Positions 17,494 to 26,449 of a DNA stretch of 64,000 bases are shown here, one piece after another. Source of the stretch: Fidelibacterota bacterium (GTDB taxonomy: Bacteria > Fidelibacterota > Marinisomatia > SCGC-AAA003-L08 > JACNLC01). The notes under the pieces were generated by a model, which was given only the letters and a program-made list of their open reading frames with translations, did not search any database and was not told the DNA's origin. The stretch is from the NCBI GenBank assembly GCA_024277615.1, contig JAJRUW010000067.1, positions 18,781 through 82,780 on the forward strand, written 5' to 3'. Both the position numbers and the translations under genes were made by a program. How positions within the stretch are numbered: position 1 is the stretch's first letter; each line of letters opens with the position of its first letter.

Positions 17494-18375
17494 TTATTTA
17501 ATATCTACAAGTTCGACTTCAAAAACGAGGGTTGAGTTGGGCGGTATGGGTCCCGCTCCACGCTCCCCATAACCCAGCTCAGGGGGGATAATAAGGGTTC
17601 TTTTTTCGCCTTTTGACATGGTCATGAAAGCTTCATCCCAGCCTTTTATCACACGCCCTTCACCGACCGGGAATTCTATGGGTTTGCCTCTGTCGTGCGA
17701 ACTGTCAAATTTTGTACCATCCTCCAAGAGTCCGGTATAATGTGCAACCACGGTCTGCCCTTTCTGAGGTGTCGGTCCTTCGCCTTTTTTGTGGACGATC
17801 ATGCGTAAGCCGGAATCAGTAACGATTTCTTCACCCGGCAGATCAAAATCAGGATCGTTAAAGGGAGCTTTGATCTCATGCAGTTCCACTTCAAAGGTCA
17901 GGGTAGAATTCGGTGGGATCACATTCCCGGCACCACGTTCACCGTAGGCGAGTTCGGAAGGAATTATAAGTTTACGCTTCCCTCCGACCTTCATGCTGCT
18001 CACACCCTCGTCCCAGCCGGGAATGACCCGGCCCATACCAATTGGAAAGGTGAATGGAGTTCCCCTGTCAACCGAACTGTCAAATTTTGTTCCATCTTCC
18101 AGCCAGCCCGTATAATCTACGACGACATTGTCACCCTTTTGCGGGGTCTCTCCTGTTCCGACGACCAGATCAATATATTGTAATCCCGATTCTGTTGTCA
18201 CGACTTCTCCTTCTGTTTCTGCAGGTGCCGCATCTTCGGAAGACCGTGCGGTCGTGTTTCCGGCAGCAGCCGTATCCGCCGTACTGTTGACCTGTCCGGC
18301 GTCGTCCTGCTTTTTCGAGCAGCCGATAAGCACTAAAGATATTCCTACAAATATAACTAAAAATTTAAACTTCAT
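17494..18375 (-). CDS. Lipoprotein with two FKBP-type prolyl isomerase domains
   Basis: 293-residue lipoprotein: signal with lipobox ending at Cys19 (VLIGCSKK), a Ser/Thr/Ala/Glu-rich linker (about 25-55), then two FKBP domains (about 62-168 and 185-293). Each has the [21 protein letters not shown], FPxGxGRVIxGWDE and PPELxYGERGAGxxIPPNSTLxFEVEL pattern expected for an active peptidyl-prolyl cis-trans isomerase. It probably helps fold periplasmic or outer-membrane proteins. GGGAG is well placed before the ATG. The double-domain build indicates an internal duplication. Confidence 0.92.
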   Translation of the reverse strand: MKFKFLVIFVGISLVLIGCSKKQDDAGQVNSTADTAAAGNTTARSSEDAAPAETEGEVVTTESGLQYIDLVVGTGETPQKGDNVVVDYTGWLEDGTKFDSSVDRGTPFTFPIGMGRVIPGWDEGVSSMKVGGKRKLIIPSELAYGERGAGNVIPPNSTLTFEVELHEIKAPFNDPDFDLPGEEIVTDSGLRMIVHKKGEGPTPQKGQTVVAHYTGLLEDGTKFDSSHDRGKPIEFPVGEGRVIKGWDEAFMTMSKGEKRTLIIPPELGYGERGAGPIPPNSTLVFEVELVDIK

Positions 18376-18494
18376 TTAATAACTCCCAATTTAAGGGTTA
18401 TAATTTACCGGTATTCATTCCACACTTATGAAGATAAATTCGGAAAATGTAAATTTTAGTTCCAGGAAAAGCCTGTCCGATTCCCGTTTCAGCG

Positions 18495-19307
18495 ATGATA
18501 AATTATACCATGGAAAATGAACTAAAAACGGCAAGGTTGGCGGCTGTGGAAGCCGGCGGCGAGATCCTGGGCTATTATAAGCGCCATTATGAGATCCAAG
18601 AGAAAAGCTATCATAATCCGGTGACGGACGCAGACCATGCTGCAAACAGACGCATCAAAGAGATTCTGCTTTCTGAATTCCCCACTTACGGCTGGTTGTC
18701 TGAAGAAACTATTGATTCTGACGATCGGCTCGAACGGGAATTTGTGTGGATCGTTGATCCGCTTGACGGGACGAAGGAATTTATCGAGGGTGTAGATAAT
18801 TTTGCCGTGAGTATTGCCTTGGTTAAGGATGGAGTTCCCGTAATGGGAGTGCTGTTTAACCCCGCCACCCGGGAAATGATGTATGCCGTTGCAGGTCAGG
18901 GTGCTTTTTACAATGACCACCGGGTCTGGTGCTCCCAAAAATCAACTCTTAAAACGTGTTCTATCGCTATCAGTCGCTCAGAAACCCGTAATGGATTGTG
19001 GGATAACACGGATCAGTGGTTCGCAGATAAGGGTCATATTGGCAGTGTGGCTTATAAGCTGGGTCTCACAGCCAGGGGGAAATTTGATTTTTTTGCCACT
19101 CTGCGTCCCAAAAATGAGTGGGATGTCGCTGCAGGTCAAATTATTCTCCGGGAAGCTGGAGGTGAACTCATAAATATTGCCGATGGTGAGATCAGAAAAT
19201 TTAATCAGGCCAATCCTCTCATAACCCCCGGCCTTGCAGGCGGCAATCCGCAGCTGGTGACATCCTTTCAAAAACTCTGGCGCGAGCAACTGCAGGATCG
19301 ACGATGA
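18495..19307 (+). CDS. cysQ: 3'(2'),5'-bisphosphate nucleotidase CysQ-like
   Basis: 270-residue magnesium-dependent phosphatase of the inositol monophosphatase fold. Metal and catalytic motifs are NPVTDADHAANRRI, GWLSEETIDS, WIVDPLDGTKEFI and EWDVAAGQIILREAGG. The GTKEFI form with FVWIVDPLDG is typical of CysQ, which removes 3'-phosphoadenosine 5'-phosphate formed in sulfate assimilation; inositol monophosphatase activity is an alternative. An ATG five codons later is an equally possible start. Its TGA overlaps the thyA ATG. Confidence 0.88.
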   Translation: MINYTMENELKTARLAAVEAGGEILGYYKRHYEIQEKSYHNPVTDADHAANRRIKEILLSEFPTYGWLSEETIDSDDRLEREFVWIVDPLDGTKEFIEGVDNFAVSIALVKDGVPVMGVLFNPATREMMYAVAGQGAFYNDHRVWCSQKSTLKTCSIAISRSETRNGLWDNTDQWFADKGHIGSVAYKLGLTARGKFDFFATLRPKNEWDVAAGQIILREAGGELINIADGEIRKFNQANPLITPGLAGGNPQLVTSFQKLWREQLQDRR

Positions 19308-20119
19308 GAGCCTATCTTGAAATGGTCAAAACCGTGTTGGAAGAAGGTGTCCGTCAGCCCAATCGAACCGGTATTGACAGTCTGTCTTATTTTGGTTATC
19401 ACTATAAAATCAACCTTTGGGAAGGTTTCCCTTTATTGACCACAAAAAAGGTCTATTTTTCTTCGGTCATCCGTGAACTTCTGTGGTATCTGTCCGGTGA
19501 GACACATATTCGTAATCTCCGTAAATACACAAAAATCTGGGATGCGTGGACCTCCGCTGAAAAAAACTGGGAGGTGGGTAAAATGTACGGCTATCAGTGG
19601 GTCAACTGGGAAAAGTACATGCCGGGAGAAGATGCACAGATACGGCTGGAACATTTCAATCAGATTGACTACGTGATTGATTTAATCAGGACTAAACCTC
19701 AGTCCCGGCGTATGGTCGTCTCCGCCTGGAATCCGTCCGTATTGGATGAAATTGCCCTGCCGAGCTGCCATGCCTTTTTTATGTTTAAAGTTGTGAATGG
19801 CCGGCTGAACTGTCACCTCACACAGCGCAGCGGTGATATTGCCCTCGGGATTCCTTTTAATGTAGCTAACTATGCTGTACTTACTCAGATGATTGCCCGG
19901 GAGACAGGCCTTGAAGTGGGTGAATTTTCCCATTACATTAATGATGCGCATATTTACGTGAACCACATTAAAGGTCTCGAAAAGCAACTGTCCAGAGAGC
20001 CACTGCCCCTGCCTGAGTTAGAGATCGCAAACAAACCTTTCTGGGAATTGCAGTTTGAGGATTTTAAATTGCTGGGTTACCAGCATCATCCGGCCATCAA
20101 ATTCGATGTAGCAGTCTGA
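19304..20119 (+). CDS. thyA: Thymidylate synthase
   Basis: 271-residue ThyA, which methylates dUMP to dTMP with methylene-tetrahydrofolate. Motifs: PNRTGIDSLSYFGYH, LLTTKKVYFSSVIRELLWYLSG, TKPQSRRMVVSAWNPS, the nucleophile Cys155 in LPSCHAFFMF, and RSGDIALGIPFNVANYA. Folate/dUMP residues near the C terminus (HIYVNHIKGLEKQLSREPLPLP) are intact. Coupled to cysQ by an ATGA overlap and followed by folA, which regenerates tetrahydrofolate after this reaction. Confidence 0.97.
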   Translation: MRAYLEMVKTVLEEGVRQPNRTGIDSLSYFGYHYKINLWEGFPLLTTKKVYFSSVIRELLWYLSGETHIRNLRKYTKIWDAWTSAEKNWEVGKMYGYQWVNWEKYMPGEDAQIRLEHFNQIDYVIDLIRTKPQSRRMVVSAWNPSVLDEIALPSCHAFFMFKVVNGRLNCHLTQRSGDIALGIPFNVANYAVLTQMIARETGLEVGEFSHYINDAHIYVNHIKGLEKQLSREPLPLPELEIANKPFWELQFEDFKLLGYQHHPAIKFDVAV

Positions 20120-20133
20120 ATCGGGCGCAGGCA

Positions 20134-20640
20134 TTGAAGACTCTTTTACAGATTCATCTCATCTGGGCGCAGGACCAGGCCGGTGGTATCGGGAGAAACG
20201 GGAAGCTCCCCTGGCATATTCCCGAAGATCTGAAAAATTTTAAGCGGCTTACGCGGGGTCATGCGGTTATTATGGGCAAAAACACCTGGCTCTCACTACC
20301 CCTAAAACCTCTACCTAAGCGCCGGAATATCGTTTTATCCTCAAACAGGCTGACCGGTGTTGAACAATATGATTCTCTGCAGGCGTGTCTCAAGACCCTT
20401 GAAGAAGATCATTTGTCTGAGGTTTTCGTCATAGGAGGAGCGGGAGTGTATGCACAGTTTTACCCTCTTGCTTCGGATTTGCATATAACGCTCATCAGGG
20501 GCAAAACTGAGGGGCTCGATACCTGGTTCCCCATCTCCCTGGCGGAAATAAAAAAAGAATTTAAGCTGCAGGAAGAACGACGGTTATCAATGCAGGCCCG
20601 GTACACCCACTGGAGCAGAGTCCTTAAATCCCGCCGATAA
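20134..20640 (+). CDS. folA: Dihydrofolate reductase
   Basis: 168-residue DHFR, which reduces the dihydrofolate released by ThyA. Diagnostic motifs are IWAQDQAGGIGRNGKLPWHIPEDLKNFKRLT, GHAVIMGKNTWLSLP, RRNIVLSS and EVFVIGGAGVYAQFYPLA. The start is a TTG fourteen bases after thyA. The 3' end overlaps the convergent EamA gene by 17 bases. Confidence 0.95.
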   Translation: MKTLLQIHLIWAQDQAGGIGRNGKLPWHIPEDLKNFKRLTRGHAVIMGKNTWLSLPLKPLPKRRNIVLSSNRLTGVEQYDSLQACLKTLEEDHLSEVFVIGGAGVYAQFYPLASDLHITLIRGKTEGLDTWFPISLAEIKKEFKLQEERRLSMQARYTHWSRVLKSRR

Positions 20641-21562
20641 AGACCAGATAAACCCCAACAACAGCGGATAGCAGTGACAGACTTCGTCGCCTGGTGATAG
20701 GTTCTTTCAGGAATAGCCAGGCAAAAATGAAAATCCAGACAGTAGAAGTCTGGTTCAGCACACTGGCCACGGATGCTTTGGTCATGGCCATCCCACCAAC
20801 CCACATGGTCAGTGCTATAAAACTCCCCATAAACGAACTGCCAAGGAGCAGCGGCCAGAGAGATTTATCTTTAAAAGGTGCGATGAGATCGGACCGCCTG
20901 TTGAAATACAGAAAGATGAGACCGGAGACCAGTACGCCGGGAACCAGCCTGAACCCGGCAATCCACAGTTGCATGGAGGTATTGTCATAGACCTTGTTAA
21001 GTACCGGCTTCATGATGACGACACCGAGGGCCATCAACCCGACGGCGGTGATAGCCAGCACAACCCCTTTGCGGTATTCGTGCTGACTTACCGGGATTTT
21101 TCGGACTTTGTAGGTTGTTATCAGGATTGCAGCGATGATGAGGGCGGCGCCAAAAAACTGCAGCGGACCCAGCCGTTCACCCACCAGTATATAAGCAAAC
21201 AGAATTACCATGGGGCTGTAGGCGCTGTCCACAATGGCTGATATCCCGGCCCCCAGCGTATTTAAAGACATGAAAAAAATAGTGTCGGCAATCCCGATGC
21301 CTATAATACCACTGAGAATGAGTAGCGCATAATCGACAAGTGTCAAACCGGGTGAACCTGCTTCGGCAATGGGCTGCAAAATAGGTTGATGAAGAATGAG
21401 AATGGTAGCCAAAAACAAGATCATACCCACCATGTTTTTGAACGGATTAAGTGCAATGGGAGAAACGCGCTCTCCGATTTTCTTGAAGAACACTACGGAT
21501 AAGCCCCAGATCATGGCACTGGCCAGGGACAATATCTCGCCGATGTAGGGTATTTCGGTCAT
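20624..21562 (-). CDS. EamA/DMT-family transporter
   Basis: 312-residue inner-membrane protein with about ten transmembrane helices arranged as two EamA repeats (about 10-145 and 165-310). Typical family segments are ALLILSGIIGIGIADTIFFMSL and SVASVLNQTSTVWIFIFAWLFLKEPIT. DMT transporters export metabolites or amino acids; the substrate cannot be told. It is convergent with folA and preceded by a pair of intergenic hairpins. Confidence 0.88.
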   Translation of the reverse strand: MTEIPYIGEILSLASAMIWGLSVVFFKKIGERVSPIALNPFKNMVGMILFLATILILHQPILQPIAEAGSPGLTLVDYALLILSGIIGIGIADTIFFMSLNTLGAGISAIVDSAYSPMVILFAYILVGERLGPLQFFGAALIIAAILITTYKVRKIPVSQHEYRKGVVLAITAVGLMALGVVIMKPVLNKVYDNTSMQLWIAGFRLVPGVLVSGLIFLYFNRRSDLIAPFKDKSLWPLLLGSSFMGSFIALTMWVGGMAMTKASVASVLNQTSTVWIFIFAWLFLKEPITRRRSLSLLSAVVGVYLVFIGGI

Positions 21563-21609
21563 TCTGTATTTCTTGATTAATGTATTATTTCAGGATGGTA
21601 AAGTTGTGA

Positions 21610-21702
21610 GTATTCTTCAAGACGGATGAACTGTTTTATTGACTTATTTCATCCGTCGGGGTGAATACCCGGACCGAAACCTGGGGGGAGAATGTTCCGG
21701 GT
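21610..21702. repeat. Two intergenic inverted repeats
   Basis: First element: a two-part stem with GTATTC (21610-21615) and GACGGATGAA (21621-21630) pairing with TTCATCCGTC (21648-21657) and GAATAC (21663-21668). Second: ACCCGGA (21667-21673) with TCCGGGT (21696-21702), directly next to the stop of the small membrane protein gene at 21706. Both lie between two minus-strand genes, so they may end the upstream transcript or shape the leader of the EamA gene. No long T tract follows. Confidence 0.55.
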
Positions 21703-21705
21703 CAA

Positions 21706-22080
21706 TTACGATCGGTCAGCAAGGATATGGACCGAACCCACTGTGATGATAGGGAAAATTAAATAAGTGAAACCGATATCTGCCATGTAATCCAGGAAGG
21801 GCATCTGCATGGGTCCGCGGCTGAACATCACCAGGTCAATGATCAGACTGATCCCGAACCACAGAAAGCCCACTTTTAGCCCTTCGCTGAGCAGAACTGT
21901 ACTAAAAGATCGAAAATAGAGGCGTGTAAAAACCATACAGCAGAAGGTAAGGACCAGGGGCATGATGGTTTCGAACATGGGGGAACCAACTTCCCGCAGG
22001 GGATAGATCAGAATCGCAACGACAAATGGGATCAGCCAAAGGAGAAAACCGTATCCGAGCGCATACTTAATTGATTTCAT
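21706..22080 (-). CDS. Small four-helix membrane protein, unknown
   Basis: 124 residues with four predicted transmembrane helices (about 7-26, 36-56, 66-86, 97-117). Short loops contain YPLREVGSPMFETIMP and FSRGPMQMPFLDYMADIGFTYLIFP. I do not recognise a named family beyond conserved hypothetical membrane proteins. It has its own gap on both sides and may be monocistronic. Confidence 0.65.
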   Translation of the reverse strand: MKSIKYALGYGFLLWLIPFVVAILIYPLREVGSPMFETIMPLVLTFCCMVFTRLYFRSFSTVLLSEGLKVGFLWFGISLIIDLVMFSRGPMQMPFLDYMADIGFTYLIFPIITVGSVHILADRS

Positions 22081-22157
22081 GAAATTATTCCTTTATTTTT
22101 ATTAAGCAGGTCTTTGTGGTACAGCAACTTGTCACCCCGATTTGCGGATCTGAAACA

Positions 22158-22778
22158 TCAGTTCTCCGGCTGTTTGTCGAGAGTCACACTGATTAGTCCC
22201 CGAAAATCTTTATCCCGGTAACCGGTTGCAGCATCTGCAGGATAGAGCTGATTGATTTTCTTCAGGACATCGGGATTGATATTTTTTTCTTCGCCGTGAC
22301 AATGCAGACAGACGCCACCCATAACAATGGGCTGATAATAGCGGTAAAAGACCTTTTTGGCCTGGATAATCCTTTGGATGTAGTACTCCGGCAAGTCCTC
22401 ACCCGTCTGCACCTTTTCGTTGTAATACAGCAGCGCTTCTTTCTCATATTTATCAGGGGCATCTGCCGGATTGCGAACTCTGAAAGCAGTCCTTTTAATT
22501 GCCGTTACACCGTCGTATTTATCAATTATGCGCTGCGCATATACCGGTGCCCATTGATTACAGATAGTAATGGTATTTACAAATCCGCTGGCATCAATTG
22601 AATTTAGTAAGGTTTCCCGCAGGTTTCCGGTCAATTCTCCCACAACCTCTTCCCCCAATTGAATTTCACGGACAGCTTCTTTCGGGTCAGGAATAGTAAT
22701 CCGGTCATCTTGTATCTCGCAGGCCGTGATTAAAATAAGAGCTAGCAGAAGTAATGAGATAATCTTATACCAATTCAT
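22158..22778 (-). CDS. DUF3365 c-type heme lipoprotein
   Basis: 206-residue lipoprotein with lipobox ITAC (Cys near residue 20) and a DUF3365 (Tll0287-like) sensor/heme domain. The single c-type heme motif is CLHCH, in GGVCLHCHGEEKNINPDVL, followed by LYPADAATGYRDKDFRGLISV, typical of the family. The start is placed at the ATG before MNWYKIISLLLLALILITAC; a longer reading upstream would run into the preceding gene and spoil the signal peptide. It is a likely client of the Ccm system encoded at 932-6498. Role: probably redox sensing or electron transfer in the periplasm. Confidence 0.85.
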   Translation of the reverse strand: MNWYKIISLLLLALILITACEIQDDRITIPDPKEAVREIQLGEEVVGELTGNLRETLLNSIDASGFVNTITICNQWAPVYAQRIIDKYDGVTAIKRTAFRVRNPADAPDKYEKEALLYYNEKVQTGEDLPEYYIQRIIQAKKVFYRYYQPIVMGGVCLHCHGEEKNINPDVLKKINQLYPADAATGYRDKDFRGLISVTLDKQPEN

Positions 22779-22819
22779 GACATGAATTTTACACTTCCAA
22801 GGTGTAATAGCCGAAACAT

Positions 22820-23542
22820 TTATTCTTTGAAAGGTCCAATTACTAATGGAATAATATCCAGGATGTTGATATCGCCGTCTGCGTTCACATCTCCAGCCCA
22901 TAATTCATAGGGAGAGAGTATCTCCTGAAAACCGAGAATGATTGACACGATCGCCACGATATCAATAATATTAATGTTGCCGTCTGCGTTCACATCTCCT
23001 TTTTGAAAAAACTGTGTGATGATGACGGAAATTCCATCAAAACGGGTATGCCCAACTCCCGGACCTCCGATTGCCCCGGCATCGAGAATGGCATGATAGC
23101 CGGTACCGGGAGACAAATTCAACAAAGTATCCACCGCCTCTACATAGGTCCACTCTATGGCGTCAGATGGAATTGACATCAGCAGGTCACCTGAGACCGG
23201 GTCACCTATCCCAATTCCGGATAACAGAGGAATATTCTCTTCCACCTTTATCCAGCCGGCCAGGCTCACAACGGGTACATGATCCGATACATAATGGAGC
23301 TCCGGCAATAATTGAGTCGCCTGCCCAGGGAAACAGCCCTGGTAATTCCCGGATTCCAATCTCAAACTCCAATCACCTTCTCCGGCCGGGGCATCCTGCA
23401 CTGATTCGGCGAAACAATTGACCTCCCAGTTATCAAGACTTGGCAGGGATTCATTTTCAAAGCCCGGATTGAGCACCAGGTTTTGAGAGAGCGCTAGTGA
23501 TAAAACCAGCGTACCGGTTAGAATATTAAGTAATCGTTTCAT
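22820..23542 (-). CDS. Secreted protein with dockerin-like tail
   Basis: 240 residues: signal peptide (about 1-19), a carbohydrate-binding-module-like jelly-roll domain (NLVLNPGFENESLPSLDNWEV start, about 20-170) and two dockerin-like repeats (GDVNADGNINIIDIVAIV and GDVNADGDINILDIIPLV). The N-PGFE-W opening is common in CBM4/9-like or DUF642-like domains. The two repeats share near-identical DNA (a 21-base stretch occurs twice), suggesting recent duplication or conversion. Binding target unknown. Confidence 0.75.
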   Translation of the reverse strand: MKRLLNILTGTLVLSLALSQNLVLNPGFENESLPSLDNWEVNCFAESVQDAPAGEGDWSLRLESGNYQGCFPGQATQLLPELHYVSDHVPVVSLAGWIKVEENIPLLSGIGIGDPVSGDLLMSIPSDAIEWTYVEAVDTLLNLSPGTGYHAILDAGAIGGPGVGHTRFDGISVIITQFFQKGDVNADGNINIIDIVAIVSIILGFQEILSPYELWAGDVNADGDINILDIIPLVIGPFKE

Positions 23543-23599
23543 GACCTCTCCTGCGTGATTTAATCTTTTATACGGACTCGTGCAAAGATGAGGGACAAG

Positions 23600-26260
23600 T
23601 TATCGGCCTGGATCAAGGATCAAATTCACCAATCGGACTACATCCAATATATTCAAATCATTGTCACTATTCAAATCCCCTGCCCAGAACTGATAGTCCG
23701 TGGGGGTTTCGGTCTGAATGACGAAATTCACCAGCAAGACGATATCCAGAATATCCCGGCTGCCATCCTGATTGACATCTCCCGGCATACCAACAACGAC
23801 AGAAGCACTGCCGGTCTCTGCAGGGATGGAATTCCCCTGGGGATCCGATACGATGACATCCGCAAAACCGAGCCCGATCACAGTGCCCGGTTCAACCGCT
23901 TCGGATGCCTGGTAGTAGAGCGTGGCAAAAGTGTATTCTCCGGGCTCCAGGGCACAGCCTTCCGTTGAAAAGAAGACGGTGATCACAGCCCCCTCAACCT
24001 CGTTGAAGCTGGTGGAGAAACAATCGAGCTCTGAAGTAAAACTTACCGTCGTCAACAGATCGGGGTCATCCAGCATAGTGAATTGAATGCCGGCAACTGC
24101 TTCCGCATTCTCCAGGAAGATGGGAATGGCCACGGTGTCACCGGGGAGAACCGTTCCTCCTCCGGCGGTTATCAGTGCCGGGAACATATTGTCGAGAGGA
24201 TTTAAATAAAAATTCCGTTCGGTGAGACCGTCGATCCAGATTTCATCTGCGAGCCCAACATAGCCTTCAGCTTCTATTTCCACGCTGTACAGTCCCGGTT
24301 CGGGCAGGTCAATCCAATAATTCCCTTCTTCGGTGTAAGTTTCAAACTGCATATCACCCAGCCACAGGACAATATGAGCGTTCCACAGGGGAACCGTCTC
24401 ACCGAATATGTTAATTCCGTACACCATGCCCGTGAGCACAGGTTCAATTGGCTGAGAACCAAAATAAAAATCTACCTGAATTTCTACACCGGGTGGTACA
24501 AACGTATCCTCGTTGAGACTCTCTCCGCCGGGCAGTTCACAGGTAATGAGATAGGGCCCGGGCATTACTTCCATCTCATACCCTCCATCTTCCCCGCTTA
24601 CGGCATCATAGGCTGCCCCGGATAACTGCTGGACTGCCGTGATGACCGCGCCGGGGATGACCTCGATCACATCTTGTGTGGTTTGAAAAACCGTGCCGAA
24701 GAGGAGGCCATTGTCCTGGGGCTCCCAGGGATAAACACAGGCCTGATTGCTGAATTCAGATTCCATTTCATTCGCAACAGCAGACACCTTAAAACAGGCG
24801 ATGGAATCGGGACCCGGAAAATCATTAAAGAGATATTCATAATGCTGTTCCGGTGTCTGATCGATCAGGGTGTATTCAAAATCCGACTGCCAGCCGAGAT
24901 TGGCGAAAATATTAAAGACCGGCGTCATATCAGGGTCCGGCAGCGGTGGGTATTGCCAGTCGAGAATCGCCGTTCCTCCCAACCCGTTCGAAGGATCATA
25001 CCAGGCAGTCAGGTTGACCGGCGCAGGCGGGAAAGGCGGTTCCATATTCCAAACACAAACAGTGTTAGAAGGGGGCGACTCCAATTCATTGCACAGGGCT
25101 GTTACGCGGTAACAAATTTCCCAGGGCTCGTCATCGGGGAATTCCGGTTGATGTTCCCAGCTCAGGTCACTCGTTTCCCCGACCATTTCCCACTGACTAT
25201 CGGGAATATCAGGAGCGCGGGCATAGATTCGGTATTGAATCGGGCAGTCATCCGGGATATTCTGGGGTGCCCCCCAGGTTAGAAAAACAACCTGCAGGGC
25301 GGGGTCCGTTTCAGCAAGCAGATTCCGGGGAGGTGAGATTTGCGGATATTCCCAGGCATTGAAATGAAAATTCAATTCCTGTTCGGTGTCCGGCTGAATC
25401 ACAATTTCGCTTTGCAGGGTCCCCAACTCCGTAATGCAGGTCACTATCCAGGGGATATCAATTGCGGGAAGTTCCAGAAGATACTCACCGTTTTGGTTGC
25501 TTTCAGTCTCAGGGTTAGGTTCGGGTCCCCAGGCCGGTGTAGCCGAGATTAGCGCTCCTTCAATGGGGAAGGTGGGTCCCTCAGGTGATAGTTGGCCGGT
25601 GACAAGACCGAAAATCCAGCCCACCTCGTTGACGGATTCAGGCTGCAGGTAAAAATCAAGTTCAAGGGGTTCATTGCTGTAACCGGGCAGGGGTTCACTC
25701 TGGTCGATATACCCTGCCAGTGCTACCATAATTTCGAAAGCGGCATAGGCCACATCACCAAATTCATAATATCCGGTCGAGTCGGTAAATGTTTCTGCCA
25801 GCAGTCCCCCGGTAAAGCCTCCGAAGATCTGCACCAGCGCACTGTACAGCGGAACCGGCATTTCGCCTGAGGGATTATCTGCATACACGTGGCCGTACAG
25901 GGCCGCAACCTGCAGGTCTTGAGGGATCAGTTGGAAATCAACCTGGTATTCCAATTCTTGCGGTAAAAAGGTCTCATCCGCCGGTTGAAAACCCTCCGCT
26001 GTGCAGGTTGCCGTAATAGGCCCATCCCACAACCAAAGAAAAGTGAACTCATAATAACCGTCTTCATCGGAGAAGCCTCCCATATCCGGACCGTTGCCGA
26101 CGAAAATATGAGCTCCGGCGAGGGGTTGGACCAGCCCGGCACTTAGTGTGGTTACCTGTCCGAATAGGGTTACTTCCTGGGAAAACAACGGTAATGCGAG
26201 AAACGGCAGAAAAACCGTCAAAATTTTTATCTGCCGGTAATTGAAGATTTTCTTAAACAC
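23600..26260 (-). CDS. Large secreted protein: regulatory-like Ig domains, Fn3, cohesin-like and dockerin-like
   Basis: About 886 residues. After a signal peptide ending near PLFSQ come three or more carboxypeptidase-regulatory-like beta domains (each with a YYEF or YLLELP strand), two Fn3-like domains (SPPRNLLAETDPALQVVFLTW and PPAPVNLTAW), another pair of regulatory-like domains, a cohesin-like domain (LPGDTVAIPIFLENAEAVAG onward) and two dockerin-like repeats (PGDVNQDGSRDILDIVLLV, AGDLNSDNDLNILDVVRLV). I choose the GTG start because an AGGAGGA site lies eight bases upstream; an in-frame ATG eleven codons earlier lacks one. Likely a cell-surface structural or adhesive protein. Confidence 0.8.
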   Translation of the reverse strand: MFKKIFNYRQIKILTVFLPFLALPLFSQEVTLFGQVTTLSAGLVQPLAGAHIFVGNGPDMGGFSDEDGYYEFTFLWLWDGPITATCTAEGFQPADETFLPQELEYQVDFQLIPQDLQVAALYGHVYADNPSGEMPVPLYSALVQIFGGFTGGLLAETFTDSTGYYEFGDVAYAAFEIMVALAGYIDQSEPLPGYSNEPLELDFYLQPESVNEVGWIFGLVTGQLSPEGPTFPIEGALISATPAWGPEPNPETESNQNGEYLLELPAIDIPWIVTCITELGTLQSEIVIQPDTEQELNFHFNAWEYPQISPPRNLLAETDPALQVVFLTWGAPQNIPDDCPIQYRIYARAPDIPDSQWEMVGETSDLSWEHQPEFPDDEPWEICYRVTALCNELESPPSNTVCVWNMEPPFPPAPVNLTAWYDPSNGLGGTAILDWQYPPLPDPDMTPVFNIFANLGWQSDFEYTLIDQTPEQHYEYLFNDFPGPDSIACFKVSAVANEMESEFSNQACVYPWEPQDNGLLFGTVFQTTQDVIEVIPGAVITAVQQLSGAAYDAVSGEDGGYEMEVMPGPYLITCELPGGESLNEDTFVPPGVEIQVDFYFGSQPIEPVLTGMVYGINIFGETVPLWNAHIVLWLGDMQFETYTEEGNYWIDLPEPGLYSVEIEAEGYVGLADEIWIDGLTERNFYLNPLDNMFPALITAGGGTVLPGDTVAIPIFLENAEAVAGIQFTMLDDPDLLTTVSFTSELDCFSTSFNEVEGAVITVFFSTEGCALEPGEYTFATLYYQASEAVEPGTVIGLGFADVIVSDPQGNSIPAETGSASVVVGMPGDVNQDGSRDILDIVLLVNFVIQTETPTDYQFWAGDLNSDNDLNILDVVRLVNLILDPGR

Positions 26261-26267
26261 GGCGGGG

Positions 26268-26274
26268 TCCTCCT
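26268..26274 (-). promoter_or_regulatory. Strong ribosome binding site deciding a GTG start
   Basis: AGGAGGA on the minus strand, eight bases before the GTG at 26258-26260. It lies inside the longer frame opened by the ATG at 26293, and therefore argues for the GTG as the true start. Confidence 0.75.
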
Positions 26275-26449
26275 GTTCAAATTGATGAGGCAATACGAGG
26301 AGTAATTTAAGACTTTTTAAACTAATCTGGAAGTGCCCGGCACGTCCCCTGCCCGCAGCCGGCTTTAGCAGGCCTCAGAGAGCGGTAACATCAGGCGGTC
26401 AGAACTACGCTGCCAGGCCAGGTTGTCAGGGTTGACTTCCGAAAAGGGT

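Noticed and set aside
22779..22901. Longer N terminus for the DUF3365 lipoprotein
   Set aside because: It would place a basic 41-residue segment before a standard lipoprotein signal and overlap the preceding gene.
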